The notes: a model not told the origin generated them from the sequence alone. Shown: positions 32,629 through 44,921, counted from the stretch's first letter. The stretch: 64,000 bases of DNA from Mesorhabditis belari (GCA_958450365.1 CAUEEP010000200.1:69501-133500); one strand, 5' to 3'. Program-made: numbers and translations.

Positions 32629-34305
32629 AAGTCAGCCGATTCCGTTTCTCGGCTCGACTCAAAATGAGCAAACAACTAAAGCCGCGGGAACAAAAAGCGG
32701 AGAATGGGGAAAAAATCATCGAATACCAAAAAAATGATTCCCTAGTTTGTGTTTTTACTGCCGTAATAAATTCTTCTACAGCAATTTTTTCAGTTTATTT
32801 ACTCTAAAAAACATGGGCATTTTTTGAAACACTCAGGCACTCATTTTTGGATCTCAACAAAAGTGGGCTCTCTAATCTTACCTTAAATAAGGTAAAGCGC
32901 AGAGCAGTTGAAAAGGTACAAAAAATCCCCAAAACCATTCAAATTTGTCACAGAAAATTCACTACGATCAATTTAATTTTCACGATTTCTTGGATATGGT
33001 TCTGTTTCTTTTTTATTTTCTATTTTGAGAGCGCCATGAAGAGCAATTTGATGTTATCCTCAAATCTGACTATCTATTAAATTTGCCTTCAGCTATGATT
33101 TTCAAACGTTAGAAGGTTTACTGGATGCACTTCGTCATAAAGGTGAGAAGTGATTATTTGGTGTACTTGTGCCTTGTTCCTTTGGAGCTTTTTCAAATAG
33201 TGGGAACCACTTAAATCTTAAAAACGGCAAAACCCAAATGGTTCTGTTCAGAGTAAACAAAGACGTCACTGTTTTCGGTGAAACCATAAATAAGGTGTTT
33301 TCAAATGTTTCAATTTGGCCGTCTAATGCTCCAACAAGAAATCGGATGAAACGATCACTCTTTCTGCCAGAATCCAACCCAATGTCACCGACTTGAAGCG
33401 CACTTTAAAAAGTTCAAATGAAAATTTTATTTAAAAAGCCAATTTAGTGCGTTCAACTTCAGCGGAAACGTTGAACAAAAGGTGATTTCGGCGATCGACT
33501 CATTTTCAACTCTCATTTAGTATTTTCTTCTCAAACGAGTATTCACCGGCGTCCAAAACAATTTAATTCAATCGGATTTCTCAGTTTTGGATCGAAAATA
33601 GCAATTTTTATTCCGAAAAGATGTCAAATTGCAACCGGGAATGATAGCTTTTACTGTGTTTGGTGATAACTGAAGCTGAACTGGTTTAATGAAGAGACGT
33701 CTCACCAATGTCTTCCAGCAGCTCAACACAGCGCTATCATTCCCACTATCATTCGCTAAGATGCAGGGATCGTATGAGAATTTTGCGAACAGGTAAAAGT
33801 AGATTCAGAACAATGCCGTTATTTGAATTCTAACCACTGCATTGTTGGCTGTCGAGTGGAGATTTGACTTCATTTTTAGAAGACTGATAAAACAATTCAA
33901 AAGTAAATGATAGACTATTTATGTGATTTAATTATTAGACTAGTAACCGATACACTTCACCAAAAGTTGCAACCAACTATTTTTTCTCTTTTCAAAAGAG
34001 AACTAAAATTAAGGAGAGAACCATAAAAGGCTGAAATGGATTCGTTCCACTCTTTTCTCTCGATCATTTTACATGTATCTATTCGTTGAACTTTCAATCA
34101 ACAGTCCAATATCAAATATTTTAATCGATACATTTTGATAAATAATTAATGTTTAAAAAGTTCTCCGTTTTAAGTGCCGATTTTATCAAAGTTTAATATG
34201 GAATGTCATTTCCGTTCTGAGGTTTCTAAAAAGTTCTTATAAAGATAAACGTCTAGCCATAACTATTGAATCTTTACCTAAAGAATTTCTTTATTCTTCA
34301 ATCAA
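32629..34305. other. No supported gene; scattered exon-like remnants
   Basis: Pieces with splice-like borders occur: about 33095-33142 (YDFQTLEGLLDALRHK) and about 33690-33792 (LTNVFQQLNTALSFPLSF, ending at a GTAAAAG donor). A stretch near 33530-33660 reads well but contains a stop. I could not connect them; they may be a decayed gene. Confidence 0.3.
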
Positions 34306-34610
34306 ATGCAACCGTCAGCACCACCCATCAACGAACAGCCATCACCACCGCCAAGCTATGAGGTAGCCGTAAACTCTCTCGGTTCTTTGTCTCTATTTTT
34401 TCTCAGCATGGGCAAATGCAAGTTCTCCACAGTAAAGTGGGAACTATATGAGATATCAATTTTGTGAATTTACTTCAATATACTAAATTATTTTGGCTAT
34501 CAAATGACGTTTTTCAGAGAACGCTGAAATGGCCAGTGTGGGTGTGTGCGCTCATCATCATACTCATCACCATCGCCCTGTTCATAAGTCCTAAACGTCA
34601 TGTTACATAA
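34306..34610 (+). CDS. Small tail-anchored protein with PSAP and PPSY motifs
   Basis: Two exons, 34306-34362 and 34518-34610, join between codons to give 50 residues. The N-terminal 19 residues are proline-rich and contain P-S-A-P-P and P-P-P-S-Y-E. The second exon begins R-T-L-K-W-P and holds one membrane span (about 25-41, VWVCALIIILITIALFI), then a short basic tail (S-P-K-R-H-V-T). P(S/T)AP is the ligand of the TSG101 UEV domain and PPxY that of Nedd4-type WW domains, so an ESCRT or ubiquitin-ligase adaptor role is possible; this is inference from motifs. The donor and acceptor are good. It could be a fragment of a larger gene, but it has its own ATG and stop. Confidence 0.6.
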
Positions 34611-35308
34611 ATAGTCCCAGCTTTGGTGTTTATCGTAAAACGTGTATTATCTGTGTGTTTTTGCCATTTACTTTTTGATCTCTAAAATTTATTGTACCAT
34701 CGTAGCACAATTGAGTAAACTTTCACATTCACACTCACTATTCACAAAAAGATTCGAAAAATCGGCTCACACGCAATTATCCTTGTCGTTTTGTGATCCC
34801 AGCGATCAGAAATGTTTTACATAAAAGAATGAGTTCCAGGAATTTCAAAGTAGGGAGACAGATTGTGGGAAAATTTTTTGTAGACGAACACTTTTACGAG
34901 TTCCAAACTTTAATTTGAAAGCTCAGTGAATGGTTCCGGGTCACATATTACTCTACTAGTTCACTCAAATAATTATTTGGAATTTTATAGAAGTCCTTCG
35001 TCTAGAGTTGACTGAGTTGAAGTGAGTGAGTCTACTACAGTGAGTTGAAGATGAGTAAGTCTGAAACAACATAGACCATTAATTTCAGATGTAAAAAGTC
35101 ACCAAATTTCCCATGTTGCTACGAAAAACTTTCTGGTGAATTATTTGAACGTTCGCTGTTTTTCCTCTTGGAAATGATGATCACAGAAGAACAGGGTCGG
35201 CTTATTTTCTATTTACTAGCTTTAAATTTATCCTTGAAACTTAATCTTGCAAAGTTTACGAACCTTTTTGTCAGTTCAAATTTCTTTTCAGAAGATCTCC
35301 TGATCGCG

Positions 35309-37792
35309 ATGAACGCGACCGCAACGAAATCGACTGATATCCAGAGTGTCGTCGAGATTTGCATAATGGCTTTCGTATGGTTTTTTTAGTTTCTAGAAAA
35401 ATCTAGATTAGTGTTACAAAAGGAAACCGCTAGTGTAAAAATTAGTGCCAAAACTGAACGCAGAGCAAGTTGGGTTTCTCTCCAACAAACTTGGTACTTA
35501 ACGAAGAGCTTTCCAGATGGGCATTCTCGGTATTTGCATCGGTGTCTGGGCGATCCTTGTCGTCCTGGGTAATTCATTTCTCCAAGGAATGGTCAAACAG
35601 TACATGATGATAGACTTGGTCGGCAATTTATTCGTCAACGTGTGCCATTTGTGTTGGGGTGTCCCATGTGCTATTTGGTTTATTCACCCAACCAACTCCT
35701 AACCGCTCTTTAGGAACCTCGACACATTACTTCCTCTACCCAACTACTTAATTGCTGGTCTTGCCTTCACTCTTGTTGTGGCTGGGTACAATCCAAAAGT
35801 GAAGCTCATCTAATCAATGTTTTTACTAAGGAAATTCAGCTTTTCCTTGGCATCAATCGCTTTTTGGCACTAGCCTTCGACGGACGATATTTCGCCTCTT
35901 TTGAGAGACTGAAATATGTGCAATATGGAATTATGATTGGACTACCGTTAGCCACTTATATTAGCTTCATGCTTCGTTGGGATTTCGTTGAAACCCTCAT
36001 TAATATGGTTTAGCCAATTGTCACGCCGTTTTTCTCGCTCACGGATTGAACTATTTTTGGGTGGAAAGCGAGTGTGGGGATGAGTTGAACTTCTACATTG
36101 TGGTCAGCTTATTTCACAACAAGAAAAACTTTTCCAAATTTATCAATTGCAAGAAAACGCTCTTGCATCCATTTTGTTTATTTATTGCTTACGGTACACA
36201 AAAATTTTGATGCTGAAAAGCGTGCCCACCGCAGCCCACTTACTATTAGAAGCTAAAAGAAGTAATTATTTGGAAAATTAAAGCTCTAAAAACTCAACCT
36301 ATTGGGTTGGTGAATTGAAAATGGGCTATCATTTCAAAGTTATTTTTTGAAATGACTAATGTATCAATACGCGGTTTACTTCCGTCAAAAGATCTACTAA
36401 TTCTCCACAAAATGAGTTGTAAAAGATTCAAAAAAATTTTTGTTTTTGGAGCATTTTATAAACGAGAACTCAGATGATTAAAATGGCACCGATTTGGTGT
36501 TGAAATTAGAGCACTTTAGCCACAGAAATTTCTTTTTTGTCAAGAGAAAAAAAAGTGGAGCATAAAAAGTTAGCCAATCGCTAAATTTTCGGCTTGATCC
36601 GTTCAGCCGTTTTCATTGTACATTGACTATCGGAATAGATTAGTCATTTCAAAAAATAACTTTGAAACGATAGCCCATGTTCAATGCACCAACCCAATAT
36701 TTTGGGGTAGAGTTCATTTTCAATGACAACAGGGCCTTCTCGCCTATGTCTACCTCACCCTCACGGCCGTCGTCGATTTCACCATTTTCTTCATGCTTCG
36801 CCGCCGCATTCGTGCCTTTCAAAGCGATCAACGTCGTCAAACGAGTCAACAAGCGAGAAATCTACGAAAAGAGTACAAATTGGCGGCACAAGTGAGTAAA
36901 GCGTGCATTCAATCCATCAAGTTCTATGAGTTTGATGCATAGTGACCATATTTAACTGGAACTAGAAAGCGGAAATGGACTAGTCTGTTAGATAACCCTT
37001 TGACCCTGTGGCTCAATGCTTATATTTCGACCCAGCTCGACCAGGTTGGCTGTCCTCTCAACAACATTCACTTTCCCCTTCCTTTCTCAAGAAGAAACTT
37101 CTTTGATTCTTTATTCATTCTAAGCTAACCAATCTCTCAAACGTCACAAAATTGTTCTTAACAGCAAAAAGGTGCCAAGTCTTAAAATTAACAAATTCCT
37201 CTTCTTTTTCATCTACATGTAGTAGACCCCGATAAAGACTCAATTGGTAAGCTTAAAACTTAGCAGACAAGCAATTTCTTGAAAATATAATCTCGTAATA
37301 CTTTGAGATGATCACAGAGCTGATCACCGGTCTCATTCTCAACTTCTCGATCGTCGGCTTCTCCTCATTTTCCTCCTCAAATCTCGCCACTTTTCTCTTG
37401 AGCACTTTCTATTGGCAGCTGTGTTCGACTGTTTCTTGGTTGGTAAAATTTAGAAAACATTTATAGAATAAGAAATTAGAATGTTTGTTTTTTTGTTTGA
37501 ATACAGTCGACTCTCTCTAATGTGGAACGCAAGGGACCAAAAATTTTGTCTATATTATAGAGTTTTCCACATTAGACATAGGGATTTTAGCGTAAAAGCC
37601 GTTCTAGGGACCTAAAACTGATTCCAGATTATAGAGTTTTTCACATTATAGAGTTCCAAAATAGAGTTGACGTGTATATAAATTTAGTCTCACCTATGCA
37701 ATATTGCTTCGAGAACAAAAAGTGAAAATGGAAACGAAAACAACGAGCTCATCACAGCAAGTTCATCAAAAAAGACAACGACTAGGCAATAG
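35309..37792 (+). CDS. Serpentine chemoreceptor GPCR (copy A)
   Basis: Eight exons join in phase: 35309-35374, 35517-35677, 35714-35798, 35840-35975, 36014-36102, 36733-36891, 37320-37442 and 37688-37792 (about 307 residues). Seven hydrophobic spans can be followed. TM1 has V-V-L-G-N-S, and TM3 ends G-I-N-R-F-L-A-L, the N-R motif used in place of DRY by several nematode families. An extracellular loop carries V-E-S-E-C-G-D. TM5 leads into a basic third loop (MLRRRIRAF), and a Ser/Thr/Lys-rich tail ends the protein. The N-R motif and loop cysteine are shared with the Srx/Srw-like groups; the subfamily is not assigned. Intron 5 holds a mariner-type MITE and intron 7 a CAGT-ended MITE. The exon 4/5 junction uses a 38-bp intron that removes a stop. 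Confidence 0.85.
36302..36697. mobile_element. Mariner-type MITE in receptor intron (396 bp)
   Basis: The inverted repeats begin TTGGGTTGGTG and extend at least 55 bp with few mismatches (including ATGGGCTATC and TTTCAAAGTTATTTTTTGAA). TA flanks both sides. The termini match the right end of the mariner at 17086-19274. Confidence 0.9.
37504..37674. mobile_element. CAGTCGAC-ended MITE in the last receptor intron (171 bp)
   Basis: The left end CAGTCGACTCTCTCTAATGT pairs imperfectly with the right end AATAGAGTTGACGTG. TA flanks both sides. The inner sequence repeats variants of TATAGAGTTTTCCACATTA. Confidence 0.75.
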
Positions 37793-38962
37793 AAATCGGG
37801 TTTTTCGAGTGGAAAATTAATAAATATTTGTATTCAAAGTTCGTTAAATAGAAAATTGTCGTTGAATGTGTCGTTGAAAGTTTTTATTATGAAACTCACA
37901 AAGTTGAAAATAACAAAGATCAGAGATCAGCCAAAAATCACCAATCTATGCAAACAAATAACGTTCTTGTGGCTTAGTTGATTTATTGTCTAAAGAAAAT
38001 GAAAAAAAAACAAGTTACATCTACCGTTTTTGCTGTTCATTTCCCCTTTCTTAGTTTTTCATTTTTGAGAAGATTCTAAGAAAATGTTGCGAAAATGTTG
38101 AGAAAATGAAGAAGTTGTTGCTTCGACAGTGTCTCTGCTTCGACAGAGGAGAACACCTAATTTCTGTTCGCAATTTCCAATAAAACATCTCGGGAATTTG
38201 ATAGAGAAGCCCGACCGGAAGTAGCAAAGTTCTTGGTCAACACACATAGTTTTTTCTTGACTTCTAAAGGTTTTATAAAAAGTCCTTTAGGTAATTCCCC
38301 CCAAAAACAATGCAATTTGTGGTGGTTTTAATTTGTCGTCGTTCGGCGATGTCCATCAATGGACGATTGATCAAGCAAAGAGAAAGCTTTTAGAGAAGAT
38401 GTCGGAAAGTTTTTGCCTCTACTCGCTTCGCATTTCACTCGCTTTCTATTGTGCTTTCCCAACATTGTAAATTCTCATCAAGTTTTTTTCTGCAAACAAA
38501 TTACCGTATATTTTGTAGCCAGTTGTGTTTTCTTTTCAGATCTACTCATCAACTCGTTGAATCATCTTTTTCAGGGATGAATTCAAGTAATTTTACACAT
38601 GATTCTTGAGAAATTTAGACTAGTAACAACTTATTTATTGATCGATTGAAAAGAAAAACTTCAAATCAAGTGAAAAGAACTGTTGTGAATAGAAGTTGAT
38701 TCGGTGATTTCCTTTGTTCAAGTTTTGAGAGTTATGAATTGACTCTGAGTACAAAATCATTCAAATATTTTGCAATATTTGAATAAATAGTTTTTGTTGG
38801 AATTACTATGTGATATTTATTGACGTTTCTTGACCAAAGGTCTTTTTTCATTGGCGATAGTAAGGTTGAGAAGCATTTACGATTCGTTTATCAGTGAACT
38901 GTGGGACTGATGGGGAAAAGAGAAGTGAAGTGGATTCGATTCAATAAGCTTTATTTCGAATA
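37793..38962. other. Intergenic, no gene seen
   Basis: AT-rich DNA between the receptor and the secreted lectin. No exon-like segment with splice support was found on either strand. Confidence 0.4.
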
Positions 38963-40434
38963 ATGCAATCTACTTGTTTGTTTACTTGTTTATCATTCAT
39001 CACCATTTACTTCTCAGCAACATATGCAAAATGTCCCGAGGGATCGCTTGAGTATTTGGAACGAGCCGAGTGCATTTATCCCGTTGATTCGAGTTTGTTT
39101 TTCAAATTTCACTAGCAGGATTCCATAAACAGACTCGATAAAATTCATTCTACAAACAGTTTCCTTTTACACTTTATATAAAAATGAGAAATTGCTCAAG
39201 AAACAACGTATCCGGAGGCGAAAAAGATTTGCCGAAATCTCGGCGGTCAAATCATCACGATTCGAGATATTTTCGAGAATGTCATGTCTGGATCTGAGGC
39301 ACAAACAAGTTAGTTGTTACATTGATTCGCTATTTTTTTGAATGAAACCTCGCTTAGCACTCGGTGTCGATAGTCAATCGTACATTGGTGTGATCAGAGG
39401 ATCAGACGGAACGTGGACAAACGATGATGGCACTTCGCTGAAGTATCAGAATTGGAAATCGGGTAAACGGGATCTAAATCTTCCTTTCCTTCATTCTTTT
39501 TTGAACGATTAAGGAGAATTGTGGTTAAACCTAATAAAACATTCCCAACTCGTTTTAGGAAATCCTCTCCAAAATGTGAGTTGTGCTGTGCAAAGTGCCC
39601 AAGACTACCAGTGGATATCGGTGAGCTGTGATACAAGTACAACATTTATCTGCTCAATACTAAACAACGGAACAATGGAAATTACCACAACGGCTTTTCA
39701 TCCAGGTCAGTTGTCTGTGAAGGGAAGGAGAGAAGTCATTCTCGACCCTTCTGGAAACCATGTTAAATTTTAGTTTTCAGCTTGTCCAGCTGGTTGGGTA
39801 CCGTTCAATGGGAAATGCTACTATTTCCAGGTAATTTTTGTACTTTTCTGTCATTGAACATAGGCTTAGGACCCGGTTCTCGAAGATCACTTTGTTTCCT
39901 TCACAATCTATGGAGCCGAGGATGCGTGTCAATCAATGGGTGCCACCGTTGTCTCAATTCACAGTCAGGAGGAGTTCGACTTTCTGAAAAGTGACTTTTC
40001 ATTTTTCTGCATTCTTCTGCAACTTCAACGGTTTTATTTATGTCATTCAGGGGAAATCGCCACCGACCCCTCAATTCTCAAAGAGACCGACTGTCAACAG
40101 GATCAGGCGGTGATCGGGCTCATTTGTGCGGGTTTCTATCAGGCGTGGACCGACAATACACCCTTCGATTTTGACAAAACCAAGAATTGCACCGCCGGCA
40201 CAAACACTTACGGGGTGAGTCTTTTTGATTGTAAACACAAAAAGTGTTTTTTATAGAAGATTATAGAAGATAGAAGATTTTGAGCAAAAAGATTTTTGTA
40301 AAGTTTAAAAATCTTTTCCAAATAACCGAAATCTAACTATTTAGATCATAAATGATCCCCGATGCTCACAAAATGACTATTGGAGCAACTGGGATGAGGA
40401 CTTTTTCTATTATCGCTACATCTGTAAGAAGTGA
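38963..40434 (+). CDS. Secreted protein with two C-type lectin domains
   Basis: Eight exons join in phase: 38963-39092, 39201-39308, 39358-39462, 39559-39705, 39781-39830, 39870-39990, 40051-40214 and 40345-40434 (about 304 residues). A signal peptide covers residues 1-22 (MQSTCLFTC...ATYA). The first domain has Y-P-E-A-K-K-I-C-R-N-L-G-G-Q-I-I-T-I and closes with T-F-I-C. A short linker (TTTAFHPACP) leads to the second, with C-P-A-G-W-V-P-F-N-G-K-C-Y-Y-F, D-A-C-Q-S-M-G-A-T-V-V-S-I-H-S and a final Y-R-Y-I-C-K-K. This double-domain secreted layout is common among nematode clec genes. The classical EPN/WND sugar-binding set is not evident. The exon 1/2 junction uses a weaker acceptor (GCTCAAG). 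Confidence 0.88.
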
Positions 40435-40526
40435 TCTTGACGACGGATTTGACCGAAAAGAAACGATATTTATACAGTATTCCACATTTTTCCCTCACTT
40501 TTCAATTAAAATGTTTATGTTTGGCA

Positions 40527-40652
40527 ATGTTAAAAATATTTTCTTCCTACATGTTTGTTATTTCTTTTCTTATTTCAACGTGCAATCCACAGGTACAACA
40601 AAGAGGTGATTGGAGGAATTCCTTGGGTTTTGGGGGTTTTTTTGGAGCATAA
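40527..40652 (+). CDS. Candidate 41-residue secreted peptide
   Basis: A single-exon frame begins at an ATG 93 bp after the lectin stop. The first 21 residues (MLKIFSSYMFVISFLISTC) look like a signal peptide, followed by N-P-Q-V-Q-Q-R-G-D-W-R-N-S and a Gly/Phe-rich end (LGFGGFFGA). Short secreted glycine/aromatic-rich peptides are common in nematodes, but this sequence matches none that I recognise. It may simply be the lectin 3' UTR. A cryptic acceptor (CCACAG) lies inside it. Confidence 0.3.
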   Translation: MLKIFSSYMFVISFLISTCNPQVQQRGDWRNSLGFGGFFGA

Positions 40653-41957
40653 ACTGTGAATCGAATTCCAAAGCTTTTAAGAACATCAATGGGAAACTAA
40701 ATGGGTTCTTATGGGTTCAAGAAGGAAAAATGGTTCAAGATCAACACAAATTAGAGATTTTGCTTGAAGATACAACAAATGGACCAAGCCAATCGCTTCC
40801 CCGACCCCGAAAACCCCTGGGTACAAACTTTTGGCTTCATATCTCATCTGAGCAATGTTTACGACGAACACATTTCTGGGCATTTCTGAAGAAAAGAGGT
40901 CCAAATGCTCGAAACTCTTTGCAAACAAGTTTGTCAATATGTGACTGTCATGTGAACCCACCAAATAGAGAGAAAATCTTCCGAAAAGAGTTTTTCTCGT
41001 CAAAAAATGTCGACGAAAAATAGAAATTTAGCGTTGTCGGCACGGTTTTTACCGCTAAACACTTCAAGTGAAACAGAATCAGTTCGACTTTTAGCGAGAA
41101 GATTCAAGAGAATCTCTTCGAAGCCGGGAGGAAAATTGGTAGACTCAAAGAGAAGTTTGTTGAATTTGAACGGCACATCGGCACCAACTGGTCTAGGGTC
41201 TAGGCAGTTCGCAGTCTTTCATCTGCCGCTGTGTGTACCGAATCTAAGTCACAGATTGAAAAAGTACGCTACAAGCCGCTATACGACCAAACGGCATCCA
41301 AATACTTTCTTGAGCATCCAAACGAAAACGGTGCTTGATGGGCAACAATGTTGGGTCTATATAAATTCGGAAAAATCATTTCAGAAATTTCTAATTGACT
41401 GAATCATGCAAATTTGCCACTAATTTCAAAGTATTCAGTCAAAAATTTCAGAAATTACTGTTTTCCGAATTTACATAGAGCCACAATGTTATGCTTGATC
41501 ATTTCATGAATTTGGAAAGAAAGTGAAAAAAACGGATTAAGTCTCTCTTTTTGGGGGACTCTTTTTGTGCGTGTTCTGGCTCAATCAAACCGAAAACAAC
41601 ATTTCTTTGATATGACAAGGTTTAGGGGACTTTTTTGTATGTTTGCTAACAACTTTTCGCAAACTTTGATTGCAAGATAGTATTTTTTGATACAACAGAC
41701 ACCAAATAACTGTTCTTTTTGACGCTTGACGTGAAAAACCTAGAAAACTTCTAGGATCTTTGTATAAATATTTGATTAGTTTCTACTTTTTTTTCTTCTT
41801 AACATTCGGTAAATTTGGTTTCTTCCAAAAAAAACGACTCCAAAAGTCTCTCGACCGAATAAACCAATCAACGGCGGAGATTTTTCCGATCCTGACTCAT
41901 TTGATCGGCTCACTTTTGTGCAAAAATTTTCCATTTCCCTCCCCCACCAAATAACTG
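40653..41957. other. Coding-like remnants, no intact gene
   Basis: On the plus strand, pieces such as FPDPENPWVQTFGFISHLSN (about 40786-40870), EVQMLETLCKQVCQYVTV and, after an acceptor near 41095, EKIQENLFEAGRKIGRLKEK look protein-like but are separated by stops and frame changes. They may be a decayed gene with a coiled-coil. No family is recognised. Confidence 0.3.
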
Positions 41958-44038
41958 ATGGATCAAATAACAAAAATTTTATTGGCCGCTGGGGTGAGCT
42001 TGCTAATCATTTTACTGTTCATGAAGTGAACTTATTAAAAAACTTCAAACCTGCTAGAGCTACTTTCTAGTAGTAGAAATTTCTGAAAAAAAAGCTTTTT
42101 TGCTTGAGTTGTTCGCAAAACGATTCATTTTGTATTTGACCGTATAGAGCCAATTCATGCAGGTCGGTCTCTTCGGCACAACGACGGCCACCCTGGCCAT
42201 TTATGTGATTTTCCATTGCCGTCACCTGTCCGGCCCGTTCCGTCACATTCTCCTCTTCGACATCGTCAATTGGGGATCGGTGAATTTGGTGTCGATTCTG
42301 TGGACACCGTTGGTCATCTTTGGGTGGGGAGGTTCATTTTGCAGAGGATAGTTTGCCGAGTTACCGAAAAGTTGCTGTTTGAAGGTTTATACCATGGCTA
42401 TGCTCGTGTGTGGCTAAGCAAAAAACATATACGTTCCTTCCATTGTTCCCTCGCTCATTCAGGGCTAAAAATTGGGATTTCTTAGGAAGGTTTTAGACGA
42501 GTTCTAAGAAATCGCACTTTGAGGTGGCTGACATGCACTCGCTGACTTTGAGATGCACTTTTTTGGCTTGAGATTTAAAATTTATGATTGAGGGCGAATT
42601 GACGACTTATCAATTTGTCATTGCTCAAACACTACTCTGTAAACCTTTGTACAATCTTCAAATTCTCAGTGACATCACAAATGCGTTCGTCGTCGAGTTG
42701 GACTACATCTCGACGGGACTCGTCTACTCTTTTTGCACGGTGGCCTTCGTTGTGCGCGTGCTTTTGTCGGTGAATCGACTGCTCGCCTCATTGGGAAACA
42801 CAAAGGTCTCCTGTCTATTTTTTTAAAATTTAATCCACTTTTTTCAGCTTTTGAACCAGTTTTGCGCCTCGCTGAACGCCTGCATGCTCGGTGCCTACAT
42901 TCTGTTGATGGCTTTTTGGGGAGTCCAATTGATTCGTGGGTTTTCGCCTTTCAATCATTGAAAACCTTTCTGGTGAAAAGATCGGCTAATGAAATTTTGT
43001 CGAACGAAAGCTTATTTCCCTTTTTGCCAAACCCCTAAAAAAATGCGGCAAACAGAGATCAAAATTACAAAAAATAACAACCCAGCCTCACATGGCTATC
43101 ATCGAAAGCCAGTAGACCTAAATTCCAGCCGGCTGTCGGGGCACGTTCATCACCTCAGCGTTGATCTATTCGAACGAGCCGGGCGACTGTGCGACAACTC
43201 TGCTGTTCATCACACAAGTGAGCCAAGTTCACTGTGAACAATTCGATTTGAGAACTAGTCTTCTGAGGTGTTTAGATTTATGCAGAAAGAAAATGAAAAT
43301 TTTGTTCCGGTCCTAGAAACCTTGGGAGCAAGACAAATTTTAGACATAAATCAACCGTTACAAATTTTTGACTTTGCTAAAAGACAGTGACACCTCGTTT
43401 CTTTCATTCAGTCCACCATTCTCCCGTCAATAATCAGCATCGAGAATTTGCTCCTCCAATTCATTGCCTATTATTTCCTGACGAAGAGAATAAAGGTTTG
43501 AATGTGGTTGAAAAAGAAGAAAACTCATAAACTATTCCCTTTAAGCAATCACAAAATCTTTCCATTGTGGACAGAGAGTCGGTGGCGAAGAGTCAGAAAG
43601 CCGAGATGAGGTTCTTATTTCAGGTCATTTTGAAGCCATTTTTGAAGACTCTTTCCAAAGAGCAGCTCTTCCTAGTTGGAGGCTTTTTATTGAGATAGTA
43701 AATGGATGAAAGCGGGAGGCTTTTTTCTACTTTTTCTACTTAAAACTACTTTTTCAACACTGTCAAATGTTCAGATAATCCTCCAGGACGGAGCCCTTCT
43801 GTTGTTCACGGCGTATTTCGTCATCGTCGCGGCCGCAAATCCGTCGCCTACACTGGCATTTATGACGTTCACGATTGGATGGCAAATGTTTGCTGGTGGA
43901 TACAAGTTCCTTTTGCATTCACTTTTTAATCTCATAAAGTTTTCCAGTTTTCTCTACTTTGCTTTCAACTACCAATTCATGGAGAAGACGAAAAGCTCAA
44001 GTCAAGCATTCGTCACTTTGGTCACCGCCGTAGCTTGA
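41958..44038 (+). CDS. Serpentine chemoreceptor GPCR (copy B)
   Basis: Nine exons join in phase: 41958-41993, 42163-42323, 42670-42805, 42848-42935, 43129-43217, 43412-43495, 43546-43623, 43775-43905 and 43948-44038 (about 297 residues). The hydrophobic spans run from LLAAGVGLFGTTTATLAIYV to a last helix followed by Y-F-A-F-N-Y-Q-F. TM3 ends L-L-S-V-N-R-L-L-A, the same N-R motif as copy A. The second extracellular loop has G-D-C-A-T-T. The membrane region before TM6 is preceded by a basic segment (AKSQKAEMRFLFQ). Its family matches copy A in layout; I assign no subfamily. AATAAA lies at 44076. Part of exon 7 and the following intron is duplicated at 47145-47235. Confidence 0.85.
43597..43687. 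repeat. 91-bp duplicated segment of the GPCR exon 7/intron, original
   Basis: It spans the end of exon 7 (AEMRFLFQ) and 64 bp of the following intron. It is repeated at 47145-47235 with about one substitution. Confidence 0.85.
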
Positions 44039-44448
44039 ATGCTTGTGAAATTGAATCATCCGAGAATTTCGAGTTAATAAAGTTTAGATTTACTTTGGCT
44101 TCGCACTTTTAAGTTTGCTTTTAAAAACTTTAACACGTTCCGGAATCTCTGACTACAAGGGTTCTTATCAGAAAATCGATCCATCCCATTTCTTCCGAGT
44201 CTTTTTTCATTCACGAAGAAATTCACGAGAATTTCAGGTTTGGAGTTTCAGCTTTTGGCCAGAAGCAATTCCAACGATGCCACCTATTCTAATATTTATA
44301 ATTGGTCACAAAAGTGATTTCTGGTGTCTTCAGATTTTTCACAAAAATGTGCCCTCATTTGATCGCTCTGTAATGCACTTGATGTGGAGAGAGGCAAATG
44401 TTTTACTAGCGGCACAATTTCAGAGCAGATGTCTGCAGAACTGTTGCA

Positions 44449-44489
44449 AACACCGAACTGTTGCGTGCCACACGCAACAGTTCGGTGTT
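44449..44489. repeat. Perfect 19-bp-stem hairpin
   Basis: AACACCGAACTGTTGCGTG, loop CCA, then its exact inverse. It lies 410 bp after the receptor stop. A partial third copy, CTGTTGCAAACACCG, precedes it. Its role is unknown. Confidence 0.8.
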
Positions 44490-44921
44490 CGGTCAACGTA
44501 AATTTCACCCATTTTTCACTGTTTGACGACCGCTGTTTGTGTTGAGAGCAGCTCGTTCGAAGATGAGCTCAAAAGTCCCTTCTCAATGTCAAATAAGTCT
44601 TGTAACAGACAGTTTTTTTTAGTTTTTTCAGCTATGTGACTCAAAAAACGAGTACTCAATCCCGCACAACCAGTTCGAGTTTTCGACCGAATAAATGCAC
44701 GAGCAAACGATTGCAAAATACAAAAAAACAACGTACACTAAAATGCATTCTTATCTATGGCCTTAAAGCACACACACTTACCCAAAAGCACAGCCTCACA
44801 CACACCCAGAAGTCTATCCCTTGCCAGGTCAATGACTCAAACGACGAAAACGAGTGCTTTCCGAAATGAAATGGAAAATATCCTTTTTCTTCGAACACTG
44901 TTTACATTTTTTTTTCAATTA

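Noticed and set aside
40610..41402. Two plus-strand frames of 137 and 131 codons
   Set aside because: Protein-like pieces are spread across three frames with stops between them and cannot be joined by splice sites. They are kept only as remnants, not as genes.
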